Shown here in pieces: positions 1 to 10,660 of a stretch of DNA of 64,000 bases. The translations under genes were made by a program, and so were the position numbers. Each line of letters starts with the position of its first letter. Within the stretch, counting starts at the first letter, position 1. The notes under the pieces were generated by a model that saw only the letters and a program-made list of their open reading frames with translations, was not told the DNA's origin and did not search any database. The DNA comes from Emydura subglobosa (lineage: Eukaryota > Chordata > Testudines > Chelidae), in the NCBI GenBank assembly GCA_007922225.1, contig ML679968.1:10670399-10734398 (forward strand). Reading direction: 5' to 3'.

Positions 1-330
1 TCCAGTGAAGCTCCAAAGAAGTCAGTGAAGCTAGGCCCATTGACACAAGCTGAGGATCTGGCCCACAAAATTTAATTCAGCCATAGACAGTGATGATTCG
101 TGTACAGAGAGCAATGAAACAACCTGATGAGTGTGTCACTAAATACATATTGCAAACACAGCAAATCCATAGCAGCCGGCATTCTTCTCCAGCATCCCTG
201 TGGCACAAGCATAGGAGGCAAAAAGTGGCAATTTTCAGTAGGGTTTGGGATGCTAGATTTACTGCCCAAGCAACAGTCTGTGGTGATTACAGCACACTCG
301 AAAGTGTTGTGCTCTACCTTCACTGTGAAG
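1..330. other. no identifiable gene or repeat
   Basis: Short overlapping open frames run on both strands but have no start context, splice logic or recognisable protein. I see nothing assignable here. Confidence 0.4.
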
Positions 331-594
331 ACCCTGCTGCTACACTGCAATAAAAGACCGATAGCATAGCTGACTCAGGCTCCTGGGCTTAGAATGCAGT
401 GCTAAAAATTTTAGTGTAGGCATTTGGGCACGGGTTGGAGCCCAGGCTTTGAGATCCTGTGAGGAGGGAGGGTCTCAGAGTCCAGGCTCCAGCCGAAGCC
501 TGAACATCTTCTCTGCAATATTCAGCCCTGAAGACCGAGTAAGCTGACCTGGGCTCTGAGACTCATTGTAGCAGGTTTTTTATTGCAGGGTACC
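331..594. mobile_element. MITE-like element, GGGTATGTCTACACTGC family (degraded ends)
   Basis: The stretch contains the family's internal landmarks in order: TACACTGCAATAAAA near the left end, a GGAGCCCAGGCTTTGAGA-like block, GAGGAGGGAGGGTCTCAGAG, a mirrored CCAGGCTCCAGCC block, and TTTATTGCAGGGTACC at the right. Similar layouts occur at 19265-19545, 24352-24607 and 51986-52257, where the ends are clearer. The two halves are rough inverted copies of each other. No transposase is present, so it is non-autonomous. The terminal repeats are worn and no target duplication is visible. Confidence 0.6.
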
Positions 595-1695
595 TAGATC
601 ACACTGATGTAATCCCATTTCAAACAGGAATGCTTTAATGCTCTCCAGGTACCTTTTCAAATTAGTCTCAGGCTCCACATGGGGCAGTTGGAGTGCATCA
701 CTTTAGAGCACTCTATAGTTTACACCCCTCCTATCCAGGCACAGATGTGGGGCAAGCAACTCTAGGCGCCCCACCTCCCACACCAGCCTAAGCCGGTCAA
801 GATGATAGCCTGGATCTGGCTCTGCTCCCCGCCTGCTAGGAGAAAGTGGAAATCCTATATCCCTGCAGGCAGAAGGGCTATTGCAACCAGGGCTCTGGGA
901 TCCACTGGAAGTCTCACCCACCCACCAGGCTGCCTTAGTCAGCAAGCTCAATTGCCTGTACTGCCTAGTGGAGGAAGCAGCACCTGTGAGCAATGGCTGG
1001 GTCCTGCAAAAGGGCCATCCCAGGCCACAGTGCTGCCATCACCAGCAATCTGATCTATCTCCTGGTCTGAGTGGCTGCTTACCCAGCAAAACTGCTGCAT
1101 TCAGGTGGGCAACTCGCATGGCTTCCCTTTTCTGCCTCTCCCTGAGGGAGCTCAGTCCTAGCCTCAGGCTCCTTCCCAGGGCAGGTGCTACTCTCTACCT
1201 CCTAGTGGGACTTCTCAGATGCAGCCTGATGTAGATGCCATCGGATATGACTGGGTAATGGGCATTTCAGCCCTCCCTTTCCTAGCCACTTGCACTATCA
1301 CATCTAGGGCAGCTCCAGGACAAGTTAATGTCATGCACTAGAATGCAGTGATGAACACTGCCCTACAGATATGGTGGGGAAAGTCAAAGGTGCTGCAGGC
1401 AGGACAACATGATTTCTTTTTCTATTATATTACACTCGCTCCAAAGTTCACCAGCCTCCACTGGTCAAACAGTTGATTGCACACATCCAGTTCAACTGCA
1501 GTTTAAGAATTATTGAAAAAGACGAGGCCAGTACAGTTCATTACTAAGTTATTCTTTTCAGTAAGGCATGGAAAGTTTGTATCTAACTACTAAATTATAT
1601 TGATTTGTTCAAGCATTATATAACTCCAACTCAATGGCACCCAGAACCTAGTGTTAACTGCAGCCAGCCACTCTTTATAATCTAATACCCACCTT
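595..1695. other. GC-richer stretch without identifiable gene
   Basis: Roughly 680-1330 is clearly richer in G+C than its surroundings and carries overlapping frames of 83-117 codons on both strands. High GC lowers stop frequency, the frames have no recognisable domain, and I see no flanking splice sites. It may be an unclassified repeat or the 3' flank of the exon that ends at 1696. Confidence 0.35.
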
Positions 1696-1848
1696 CTAAA
1701 ATGGAGGATCATAACCTTTGGTGGCTGCAGACAGAATAGCAGCTTCATACAGAGCCTTTTGTCTCAGCTCCTCTTTCCAGCAGAGAATAAATTCGGTGTA
1801 ATAAATTCCATCCACTGCATCTATCAGCAGCATAAGTTCATCTCCAAT
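1696..1848 (-). CDS. candidate terminal coding exon, gene unknown
   Basis: Read on the minus strand, a textbook acceptor (CATCTTTCTGACCACAG) is followed by 50 codons and a TAG stop at 1696-1698. The encoded peptide starts IGDELMLLIDAVDG, continues through YYTEFILCWKEELRQ and ends TKGYDPPF. It is acidic then amphipathic and looks like ordinary globular or coiled protein, unlike the transposon frames elsewhere. Phase is 0: the first codon is complete, and an in-frame TGA lies just upstream in the intron, which supports a real exon boundary. The 153 bp length is typical of vertebrate exons. I do not recognise the gene. No AATAAA is obvious close downstream, so the 3' UTR is undefined. The alternative is a chance open frame, which the strong acceptor and the amino-acid composition make unlikely. 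Confidence 0.62.
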   Translation of the reverse strand: MGDELMLLIDAVDGIYYTEFILCWKEELRQKALYEAAILSAATKGYDPPF

Positions 1849-3003
1849 CTGTGGTCAGAAAGATGCTTTGAGATAAACATCTTTGTCAAAATTTCTGTAT
1901 AACTGAAAAAAGAAGATAATGGAGAAGGAAGGAAAGGCTCCTAGGCCCAGGACATGGGGATGGTAGGCAGTCTCAATCTAAAGCCAATTCATGGAATTAG
2001 GTAGAAATACATTATATTAATAATATAAGCGAGAACTTCACCAAAGTTCTGAGGATGTTCAAATGCAAAGCTTTGGTTCAAACCCATACCTACTTCTACC
2101 TAATATATCCTGAACTCCTTTACCAACGCAATCATAAAAGCAAGAAAGCACACTAGTGAAAGGCAGCCACATTTCCAGAAGTGTTCGCTAATTTTGTGTG
2201 CCTCAGTTTAAATCACGGGGAGTTACAAGTCCTCAATATCTCTGAAAGGATCAAGATTCTAAAAAATGTGTGCCAAATGTTAGAGTTTTAAATCCTTATT
2301 TAAAGTCAGTAGAAAATACTGAGTTATTAGCACTTTTTATAAACAAACCATTTATTTAGGTTCCAAAATGTAGGAGGCTAATTTTAGGCACTTACTTTCA
2401 GACCATAAAGGTTAGGAGAGCCACCAAAATAGATGTGCTGTCTTATTTTAAAAGGCTACATAAAATAAATATTTCAAACAAATTGAATGGCATTTGCCTC
2501 AAATTTCGAAATGGAAGAGGAGAGAAGAAAGTACAGAAATGAAGACATTGGTGATAATCCACCATACCAAACACCCTCCTCTACACATATGCACAAACTA
2601 TTATCCAGAAATCTTTTAAGATTAGTCCTTTAGTTTAGGAAAATATGGCAGGATTTTTATATTTCTTTAATGGATTTTCACTACTTTCATGTCCTTCCCT
2701 TCTTAAGGCATTGCAGAAGGACCACAAGATAACAATTGGGTTACAGATATATTTAAATTGTCATGAGAATAGATTGGACTCATACCAATTTCTATTCTCA
2801 TTATCATCATTGTCATAAGAATGTAGAATCAGAATTTTAATGCCTCATATATTTTGCGAACAATTATAGAATGTACTTCTGTGACCTTCCTCATATTTAT
2901 TGCCTGATTCATTGGATCCTATATTTCCCTGCTTTCAGCATCTTTGATATGTAAAAGAAAAAGTTGAATGGCCAGTCAATTTAAGAATAGCAACATTTCA
3001 ATG
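1849..3003. other. AT-rich sequence, probably intron
   Basis: No coding, RNA or repeat signature is recognisable. If the exon at 1696-1848 is real, this is intron on its 5' side. Confidence 0.4.
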
Positions 3004-3135
3004 TTTAAAGACTGTAAACTCTCCAGGGCAGGAACTGTGTCTTCATATGTGTTAGTATAGTGTTTAGTATATTACGGAACCAATCTGGTTTGGGCTTCTT
3101 GAGGGCGACCATAATAAAAGTATTACATAATAATC
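3004..3135 (+). repeat. old LINE/SINE tail of the 'GACTGTAAGCTC' type
   Basis: The block GACTGTAAACTCTCCAGGGC, then AGGAACTGTGTCTTC, a degraded 'tagcacaatggggtcc' section and a terminal AATAATAA-like tract match the widely dispersed amniote L2/L3-type tail. The same family appears at 36068-36215 (plus), 23665-23765 (minus) and 42127-42255 (minus). Family naming is from memory. Confidence 0.55.
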
Positions 3136-3280
3136 TCACAAATGTAGCAGGTACTACAATGCTAGCATCTTTTTTCACATAATAAAAACAAATACACTCA
3201 AACACTTGACAAAGAGAATACTGAGAACAGCTGAAGCGCTAGAACTCTTGCCTCCAGAGTTTGTGGAGTAATTGTCACAG

Positions 3281-3340
3281 CTACCAATACTCATCAATTT
3301 CTATGTACCGCTGCTCAAACAAGCTTATGTTGAGGCCTAT
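3281..3340 (-). CDS. possible small exon, phase-incompatible with the exon at 1696-1848
   Basis: On the minus strand, acceptor CCTTTCTTGTTTCAG precedes an open run of 19 codons beginning IGLNISLFEQRYIEIDEY and ending in TGG TAG. A plausible donor, TTG|GTAGCT, overlaps that stop, giving a 56 bp exon at 3285-3340. Only one of three frames is open. Used as an internal exon it ends in phase 2, and joining it to the exon at 1696-1848 would create TGA. It could be an alternative last exon (stop at 3281-3283), an exon of a mutated gene, or chance. The peptide composition resembles real protein, but the segment is very short. Confidence 0.33.
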   Translation of the reverse strand: MGLNISLFEQRYIEIDEYW

Positions 3341-3379
3341 CTGAAACAAGAAAGGATCAGTTTCAATGCAATACATTTG

Positions 3380-4960
3380 AGTATCAACAATGAAAATTAG
3401 TTCAAAAGCTAAGTTTGATAGGGAGACATGAAACTAGCATAATGTTTGAAACCTATGGGAAAGAGCTCAGGATAGCTGGCAATTTCTCAAGGAGACAATT
3501 TTAAAGGGAAACTATCCCAACACAGAGGAAAGAAAAGAAGAGTAGTAAGGGCCCAACATGACTGCATCAGGAGCTTTTTAAGGTTCTGAAAATCAAAAAG
3601 GTTAGTGGTGACCAGATACTCAAAACAATTAATATTAATAACAAGGGGGAAGAAATGCAAGCCAAAACAGGGAAAGAACAAGTTAAAGATTATTTAGATA
3701 AGTTAGAAGTATTTAAGGGCCTGATAAAATTCACTTTGGGTACTTAAAGAACTAGCTGAAGCAATCTCAGAACCATTTGCAATTATCTCTGAGAATTCCT
3801 GAAGGATGGATGAGGTTCCAGAAGACTGGAGAAGGTCACGCATCATACCTATCTTTAAAAAGGGGAACAAAGAGGACCTGAGAATTATAGACATCAGCCT
3901 AACTTCAATACCTGGAAAGATATTGCAAAAAATTATTAAACAATCAATTAATAAGCACTTGTAATAGCGTTATAAGGAATAATTAGCATGGATTTGTCAA
4001 GAACAAATCATTCCAAACCAACCTAATTTTCTTCTTTCACAGGGTTACTGGCCTAGTGGATAAGTGAGAACAGGAGATCTGATATATCTTGATTTTAGTA
4101 AGGCTTTTGACACAGTCCCACATGACATTCTCTTAAGCAAACTAGGGAAATGTAGTCTAGATTAAATTACCATGAAGTGGGTGCACAACTGGTTAAAGAC
4201 CATACTCAAAAAGTAATAATCAATATGATTTGTGTCAAATGGGAGGGCATAACAGGGAATAACTGATTAGGTGTTAGTATTACTGAAAAAGATCTGGGAC
4301 TACAGTGAATCATAAACTGATGAGTGAATACCGTGCTGCAGCTGTGAAAAAGGTGAACAGCATCTTATATTAACAGAATGTCATATGTAAGACAAGGGAG
4401 GTAATTGTCCCACTCCATTCAGGATTGGTGAGGCCTTAAATACAGTATTGTGTACAGTTTTGGGCTCCATCCTTTGGGAAAGATGTGGAGAAATTAAAGA
4501 GAGTCCAGTGGAAAGCAATAAAAATGATCAACGGTTTAGAAAACCTGACCTATGAGGAAAGGTTACAAAAAACAGAGCATGTTTAGTTTTGAGAAAAGAA
4601 GACTGATAATGGTATTCAAATATGTTGAGGCTGTTAAAAGAAAGAAGATGGTGATCAATTGTTCTTCATGTCCACTGACGGTACGTCAAGAATTAATGGG
4701 TTAATCTGCAGCAAGGGAGATATAGGTTATATATTAGGAAAATCTTTCTAATTATAAGGTTAGTTAAGGTCTTGGAATAGGCTTCCAAGGCAGGTCATGC
4801 TATCGTCATCAATCATCATCATCATCAGAGGTTTTTAAAAACAGGTTGGAAAAACACTTGTCAGGAATGGTCTACTTGGTCCTGCCACAGAAGGATCAAG
4901 GCTGGACTTGATGACTTTTCAAGGTCCATTCTACAATTCTATGATTCTACTATTCTAAAT
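3380..4960 (+). mobile_element. CR1 LINE, decayed ORF2 with 3' end
   Basis: This is a CR1 non-LTR retrotransposon copied by target-primed reverse transcription. Visible in order: the pre-RT region (about 3430-3650), the sequence coding for PEDWRRSRIIPIFKKGN (about 3820-3870), GFVKNKSFQTN (about 3990-4020), and the catalytic-loop block YLDFSKAFDTVPHDIL (about 4088-4135). The YADD region is missing through an internal deletion near 4250. The C-terminal and 3' UTR part follows (4300-4930) and ends in the CR1 hallmark of TTCTATGATTCTA repeats at about 4930-4957. Many stops and frameshifts make it inactive. A short ATC run lies at 4807-4828. No target duplication is visible, and the 5' truncation point is approximate. 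Confidence 0.9.
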
Positions 4961-6039
4961 CTGACATGGGTTGAATTGCAAATTAATTGGAGTATTCACT
5001 TTAGACCCAAGTAGTTACATCGCCTTCAGCCATACCTGAGTTTCTAATATAAATCTTGATCCAATGGATATTGGAGTGGGCCCTTACAGCTATATTCTCC
5101 CTTATGGGGAGAGGAAATTGGGTAAGTTGTAACCCAGTGAGTTACCTAAATTCTTCCATCAAAGAAGAGAGGTTTACCCTTCATCACAAAACAGTGTTCC
5201 CACTTGTCACTTGGAGACCCAAAACTTGTGATGACTTAAGAGGCATGGGATATCTTTGCCCAGATAGGCCTCTGCTGGCTTTTCAGCATTGCCAGGGACT
5301 GCAGCACTCTGGCAGTCTGCTGCTAGGAGCACTAGAATGTTAATGGGCTCCCTATGGCTTCTCTCTTTCACCCCAATTCACTTGTGCTGAGGCAGTCATA
5401 ATTTGATTCATAGTTGTAAACAAAAAAAAAGATCTTATTCCACCAACTACATCTCTCTCCCCCTTGTAAGGACAAGACATAATCACTCAGATATATTCAT
5501 ATCAAACAATGTTTAATCTTAGCAAGACACCATTTAACTGGGTAATGGGCCTTGGTGAACATACACACATCCCAGTATGCCACATATGGCTCTTGGGCCC
5601 ATCTAAGAAATGTAGTTCCCAGGAGAGACAGAGATTTGAGAGGCAATGTGACCAGGGAACAAGGTGACAGCCTTTTGGAGTTATATAAGGAATATATCCT
5701 GAATTCAGTATAAAGGTGTGACGCTAGGCCCAAAAAAGCCAAGCATCTTTACAAATTGCATAACCCAAATCTGACCTTTAAAGATATATTATAGGAAAAT
5801 ACAATGGTAGAGAAGGTCATTCCTCATAAGTAGACTAGAGCTTTGATATGCAAGTGTATTGTTGGTAGTTATCTGATATTGTTTACGTATTTCTTGTTAG
5901 AGATTAGCAGTGTAGATAAATTGCTTTCCAGTCTATCACTGTTCTTTTGATTAAGAGTTCAAAAGGAACATATGAACATTTAGAGGGAACTTTTAATGTA
6001 ACAAGATTATTGTTCTTATTTCTCTTGAAGTTTAAGTAG
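4961..6039. other. no identifiable gene
   Basis: Open frames of 81-95 codons are present (5056-5343 plus, 5497-5742 minus) but show no domain, splice signal or family resemblance. The 5470-5760 part may be an unclassified repeat. Confidence 0.35.
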
Positions 6040-6790
6040 TAAATACCTGTAAATGGTTGTAAATGGCCAGCTGCCATGTGGTAATGTAACTAGTTACCGT
6101 TGTGCACAGGAAATAGGAGATAATACTTCAGAGTCCCAAATAATCATATATTAATTGTTCAAGAAGGCACCTGCTGTCAAGAAAATGTCTGTCAGCCTGC
6201 ATGTATTATAAAAGACTCTAGTGGACTGATCCTTTTTATCTCAAATCTGTCCAAGCTTGTCAGGGAAAGTTTGGATCTCAAGATTGGGATCTCAGCGACC
6301 ATCCTGGAATCACCCTGCTTATTCTCATGGGAGAATTTGAACAAACTCTGCACATGGACTATTTAGTCTTCATTTCTCTGGACTGGATTTCTAAAAAGGA
6401 AGCTCTAAACAAGGACTGATAACCTCCAAGCTGTTTGGGTAATTTCAGAGACTTTGCAATTTAAGAATTTTGCAATTCAGTTATCATCTCTACTTTGAAA
6501 CCGACCTAAGAGCTTTATTTTCATCTGTGTATGTATACTGACCTTTTAACCATTACTCTCTTTCCTTTCTTATTTAAATAAATGTTAGTTTAGTTAATAA
6601 AATTGGCTTTAAACGTGTATTTGGGTAAGATATGAACTATTCATTGACCTGTTTGGTAATGTGTCCAATCCTTTGGGATTGGTAGAACTTTTTTACATAT
6701 GATGGAAAAAGATTTTCAGTAATCCCCATCATATTTGACTTGGCTGTCTGGGTGCTAGCCAAAGGGCTGGATAGTTTTAAGGGAGCTGTA
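6040..6790 (+). repeat. unclassified interspersed repeat (LTR-like 3' part)
   Basis: The segment includes AAATAAATGTTAGTTTAGTT followed by TTTGGGTAAGATATGAACT and TCCTTTGGGATTGG, wording I associate with a dispersed turtle repeat. No clear ends, TSD or coding potential are visible. Boundaries are guesses. Confidence 0.3.
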
Positions 6791-8391
6791 TTTTGTCTAC
6801 TGAATGACCAGTGAGATCATCAAAACCTGTTTGTTGCTGGCTTGGTATATCTTATGGAAGAAAAACCATCAGTATTTAGGGCTTTGCCTGCCCCATTCTG
6901 TGAAGTTTGCCCTGTTTAAGCTATCTCAGCATGACTCCCCTGGAGGCCAATGTCACAAAGGGACATGGGGATTGAAGCAAAACTTTGAGAGGTTATTGAG
7001 GGTTTGTAAAATGAACTGGGCCATGAGGGACGTTATTTGTCTCTGGAACTTATTTTTTACTTTCCTCAGCTGGTGAATCTGTCCTCCAGTTTATAATCCA
7101 TTAAACAGTAAAACTATAAATCTACCACTCTTTGTTTAGATAGTTTCCTAAATGAAGCTGGGAATTCATAATCCTTAACACAGGGATCTCTTTTGATTTT
7201 CAAAATGTATTTTTTCTCTTGGATTTTATACTGATCTGAAATATATCTAAAACTCCACACCTAACATTATATGGAGTTTTCTTCACAAAAATATTGTTGA
7301 TTCTATAGCTTGATTTTGCTTTCTTGATGTGGAACGCATGGTAATTAAAAGCCTTATATCCTTTAAGCAAAAAACAAAAAAGCCTAGTTAAAAAACATGA
7401 CCTGTTTATCCTGATAGCTTTAGCCAGACTTTTCTAAATTCCTCTGTTTTTGTTTTTCCTTTGTGTGTTTGGGGGAAGGATCTCTACTTGTCACCTGTCA
7501 GAAATTATTCTTTGAACATATTCCAGGAAGCTGGAATATATTTAATTACCAGACACAGAGTCCATGATCTTCTTTTCACATCTTAGTGAAGAAAAACAAC
7601 ATCTGTGCTTGGTTGACTAGTATTTACCAGCTCTAAGCAAGAAATCCTTGGTTTTAGACCACAGTAAATAATGAAGTTCATGATTTTTCTACTTGCATGC
7701 TTGTAAACAATTATCTTAACATTGCCTCAGGGCAAATGCTTTAAAATCATTTCATATTCTGCTTAATTTCCACTTTCTACCCTTTTATCATTGCTTCTAT
7801 TGCACTAATTATGAATTGCCCTAAAGCACTTTGTTTAAAATACATGACACATTGACATATCACAAAAAAGACCTTTTTTTGTGGGATTTTAGAGAGAAGG
7901 ACATATATATATTTGACAAAGTATTTTACCCTTCCACCTTCTGCCGATTGCTCCTTCCAGAACTGGCAAGAAATCTACTAGAAATATTATGTGTGAAGCA
8001 ACAACAAAATCAGCCCAAGTTCTTATTTTTTTAAAGCACAGAATGCAAATATGCAAACTGGTTGTTGTAAATAAAGTCATGCTAATAAGTAATCAGTTGT
8101 AATATTAAATGAGCCCAGAACCTTGACTGAAATTTAGATACTTTTAAATATGGAGCTCGCCACTACAGGTGAATTAAATGTCTTAATTGATTTTGCTTTT
8201 TTCTGTAGAGATTCCACCACAGGTAATTTTTTACCAGTAAGCCTGTTTAAATTAAACCTTTAAAAATTGCTAAGGGGTGCACCTATAAGAGGTCTTGATA
8301 ATTTTGTTTTTTATACAAACAATAAATAACAATAATTATAAACCCAGAGGATAAGAGTCTGAGTGACAGGGAGGAGTATGGTGTTATCTAT
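6791..8391. other. AT-rich sequence, nothing recognised
   Basis: Frames at 6804-7076 (plus) and 7831-8080 (both strands) are short and unsupported. No repeat family is recognised. Confidence 0.4.
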
Positions 8392-8515
8392 GGGTATGTC
8401 TACATTGCCATGTAAGCCTAGGATTAGTGGACCTCAAATCTGCTGATCCTCAGATTGAGAACCAAGGTATTGAGCATCTAAAGATTCCAACCCTCCTGAT
8501 GGCACATGTGGGTGT
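8392..8515 (+). mobile_element. 5' end fragment of a GGGTATGTCTACATTGC-type MITE
   Basis: It begins GGGTATGTCTACATTGCC, a variant of the terminal repeat of the MITE family in this window, followed by GTAAGCCTAGGATTAG. The matching right end is not adjacent, so it is truncated or belongs with 9199. Confidence 0.5.
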
Positions 8516-9026
8516 CAATATTATTTGTTTTTTCAGTTTGCTTTTTTTAAAATATCTAGGAAATCACTCACCAAAATGATGTTAAAAGAACATAATTAAG
8601 ATTGCAAAATCAATTAATTCTAAAATTAGGAAACACCAGAATTCAGGTTGCCTTAATTTGCAACTTTAATTTGTTATTCTTGTGCACATGCATATGATGC
8701 AGTCTTTAATCACATGCGATTTTTCCCCCTAAACAGCAAACAATATGTAAGACATTTTTTTAACCTCCGAAACATGATAGAATCTTGCTCAAATTTAAAC
8801 ATATGGTTCTCAGGAATACAGATATTGTAAAGTTTGAATTTTAGTGCACTAAGTCATCTCCTCTGGGAATGACCATAATTTTTCACACTAGCTGGAAAAT
8901 TTACTATCCAGTCCCTAATGACACACAGAGCCCTCTTGAAAGACAACTCAGCATCACTTTAACAATTTAGAAGTCACAGTCTAATTCTGGAGTGCTTTTG
9001 TACAGGCCTGTTCTGCTTTATGCTTG

Positions 9027-9199
9027 AATGTGTCTACATTACAAAGCAATAGGGCTTGAATCCTAGGCCCCAACTTGACTCACACTAACCCTTGGATGAT
9101 CTGTCTGAGTTGTAGATTAGTGCAATTTGTGTGTAGACAGAAGAAGAGTTAGGCTTGAGCCTGGGTTTGAAGAGCTTACACTGCTGTGTAGACATACCC
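9027..9199. mobile_element. MITE with TGTCTACATTAC / TGTGTAGACATACCC ends
   Basis: The left end AATGTGTCTACATTAC and the right end CTGTGTAGACATACCC are inverted copies. The interior holds mirrored TTGAATCCTAGG / TTGAGCCTGGG blocks. It is non-autonomous with no coding capacity, and no clear target duplication is visible. Confidence 0.6.
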
Positions 9200-9640
9200 T
9201 ATATGACTAGTATCAGAAAAAAAAATGAACTAAGAGTTTTGGGAGGAAAATACGGTACTGGATTTTGGCCATGTTAAGCCTGAGCTGGTGGTAAGCAATC
9301 CATCTGCTAAATTTTGAAAGACAGTTGGAGACGAGAGACTTGATGGATGGAGACATATCAGGTATTAAGAGGTCAAATGGTGAGTCACATAGAAATGATC
9401 TCTGAATGTGTGTGAACATATATGTTTACTGACAAATAAAATATAGAGGTTGAACTGAAGGGAGCTAAGGGTAGAACCTAAAGAGACATGAGGAAGAGGA
9501 ACCTTGGGCAGAAAGTTTGGAGGGGTAAGAAAAGAACAAAGAGAGGATAGGGCCATAAAAACCAAAGCAGGGGCTAGGTTGCAAAGAGAAGCTGAAGACA
9601 TTTCGCACTAGAACCCAGAATGACATCAGTATCTAAGGAA
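9200..9640. repeat. possible old interspersed repeat
   Basis: TTTTGGCCATGTTAAGCCTG and the later AAGAGACATGAGGAAGAGG stretch resemble a dispersed amniote repeat, but ends and family are not resolved. The minus-strand frames at 9213-9601 are unsupported. Confidence 0.25.
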
Positions 9641-9876
9641 TGAATTAAAAGCTTAGTATATAAAGCTGATTGTGTTGCCTTTTACCAATTTTGCTATTAC
9701 AACATATTTTAAAATGAGCTTACCTTATATATAACAGTATACACATTCTTATTCTTGAAAGATAGCATACACTGAAAACAGAGGTAATCATTTTAGGTAT
9801 GTGAAAATTTCCCAGTTCAGAATGAATAAGTACACAGAGCTACTCACATAGTAAATATTTAAATTCACTTATTTCT

Positions 9877-9956
9877 AGTGATGGTTTAAACCAATTGGGC
9901 CCGGATCCATCAAAGCATTCAGCTCCCTGAAACCTTGAGCTCACTCATCAAGGACT
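9877..9956 (+). repeat. left copy of an ~80 bp direct repeat
   Basis: It begins AGTGATGG and contains ATTCAGCTCCCTGAAACC and TTGAGCTCACTCATCAAG. It is clearly related to 10332-10410, which carries the same ordered blocks with substitutions. The pair flanks a MITE. Confidence 0.6.
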
Positions 9957-10322
9957 GGTTTACACTACAATTGTAGGTCACGTAGGGTCAACTTATCTGT
10001 GCATGCTGTGTATGGATGGCATTACTGGATGGAGAAAGTTGCATGATGGGAAAATGACTCTTTGCTCCCAATCATCCCTGCATGACTTGTTTCTGCCCTA
10101 CCATGCACTGACAAAATTTCCCAAAAGGGTGCCGAACAATGGTGAGTTGTACATTGGGATACCTACCCATAGTGCACCGCACTGTGCATCAACACAAGAA
10201 CTCCTGTTAAGTACATACTGTGCCAATGCAAGGATCCAAGTATGCACATGCATGAGCAATGTACTAACTGTGGCAACTTTATGCCAACATACTTTACATC
10301 ATCCAAAGTTTGTAGCGTAAAT
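9957..10322. mobile_element. MITE with TTTACACTACAA / TTTGTAGCGTAAA ends
   Basis: The left end GGTTTACACTACAATTG and the right end AGTTTGTAGCGTAAATTC are near-inverted copies. The interior includes GGATGGCATTACTGGATGG and AGTGCACCGCACTGTGC. Plus-strand open frames of 86 and 105 codons crossing it are chance frames. It is non-autonomous and sits between the direct repeats. Confidence 0.55.
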
Positions 10323-10331
10323 TCAAACTTA

Positions 10332-10410
10332 AGTGATGGCTTAAGGTTAGCTAGGTCCCAGCTCCACCACAGTATTCAGCTCCCAGAAGGTTTGAGCTCA
10401 CCCATCAAGA
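10332..10410 (+). repeat. right copy of the ~80 bp direct repeat
   Basis: AGTGATGG, then GTATTCAGCTCCCAGAAGG and TTTGAGCTCACCCATCAAG correspond block by block to 9877-9956. Confidence 0.6.
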
Positions 10411-10660
10411 CAAAATTGTCTTCCAGCTGGAAGAGTGGGGGGACTGGCTGTGCAGACAAATTTGGACATCAACTTTGTCCACAGTATGAGTTTTGGTCCT
10501 GACACTATGCTAACCAAAGATTTTTGTACACTGTCCTAGAATGTTCTTGACAGACACATTTGCTAGCAATGTTTTGCAGTCTTTTGTGGACAGAGATATT
10601 GTTGGGAACAACGCTAACCCAAACTGTGCTGCTCTTTAGATTTTCCCCAGCTTTTTTTTA
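10411..10660. repeat. tail of the composite repeat, class unresolved
   Basis: AACTTTGTCCACAGTATGAG, TTTTGTGGACAGAGATATTG and ACGCTAACCC look like the outer part of a DNA-transposon MITE that may enclose the direct repeats. No terminal pair is confirmed. Confidence 0.3.

Noticed and set aside
8209..8222. 14 bp microexon between TTTTTTCTGTAG and GTAATT on the plus strand
   Set aside because: Splice motifs are good, but the unit is too short to test for coding and no partner exon is known; likely chance.
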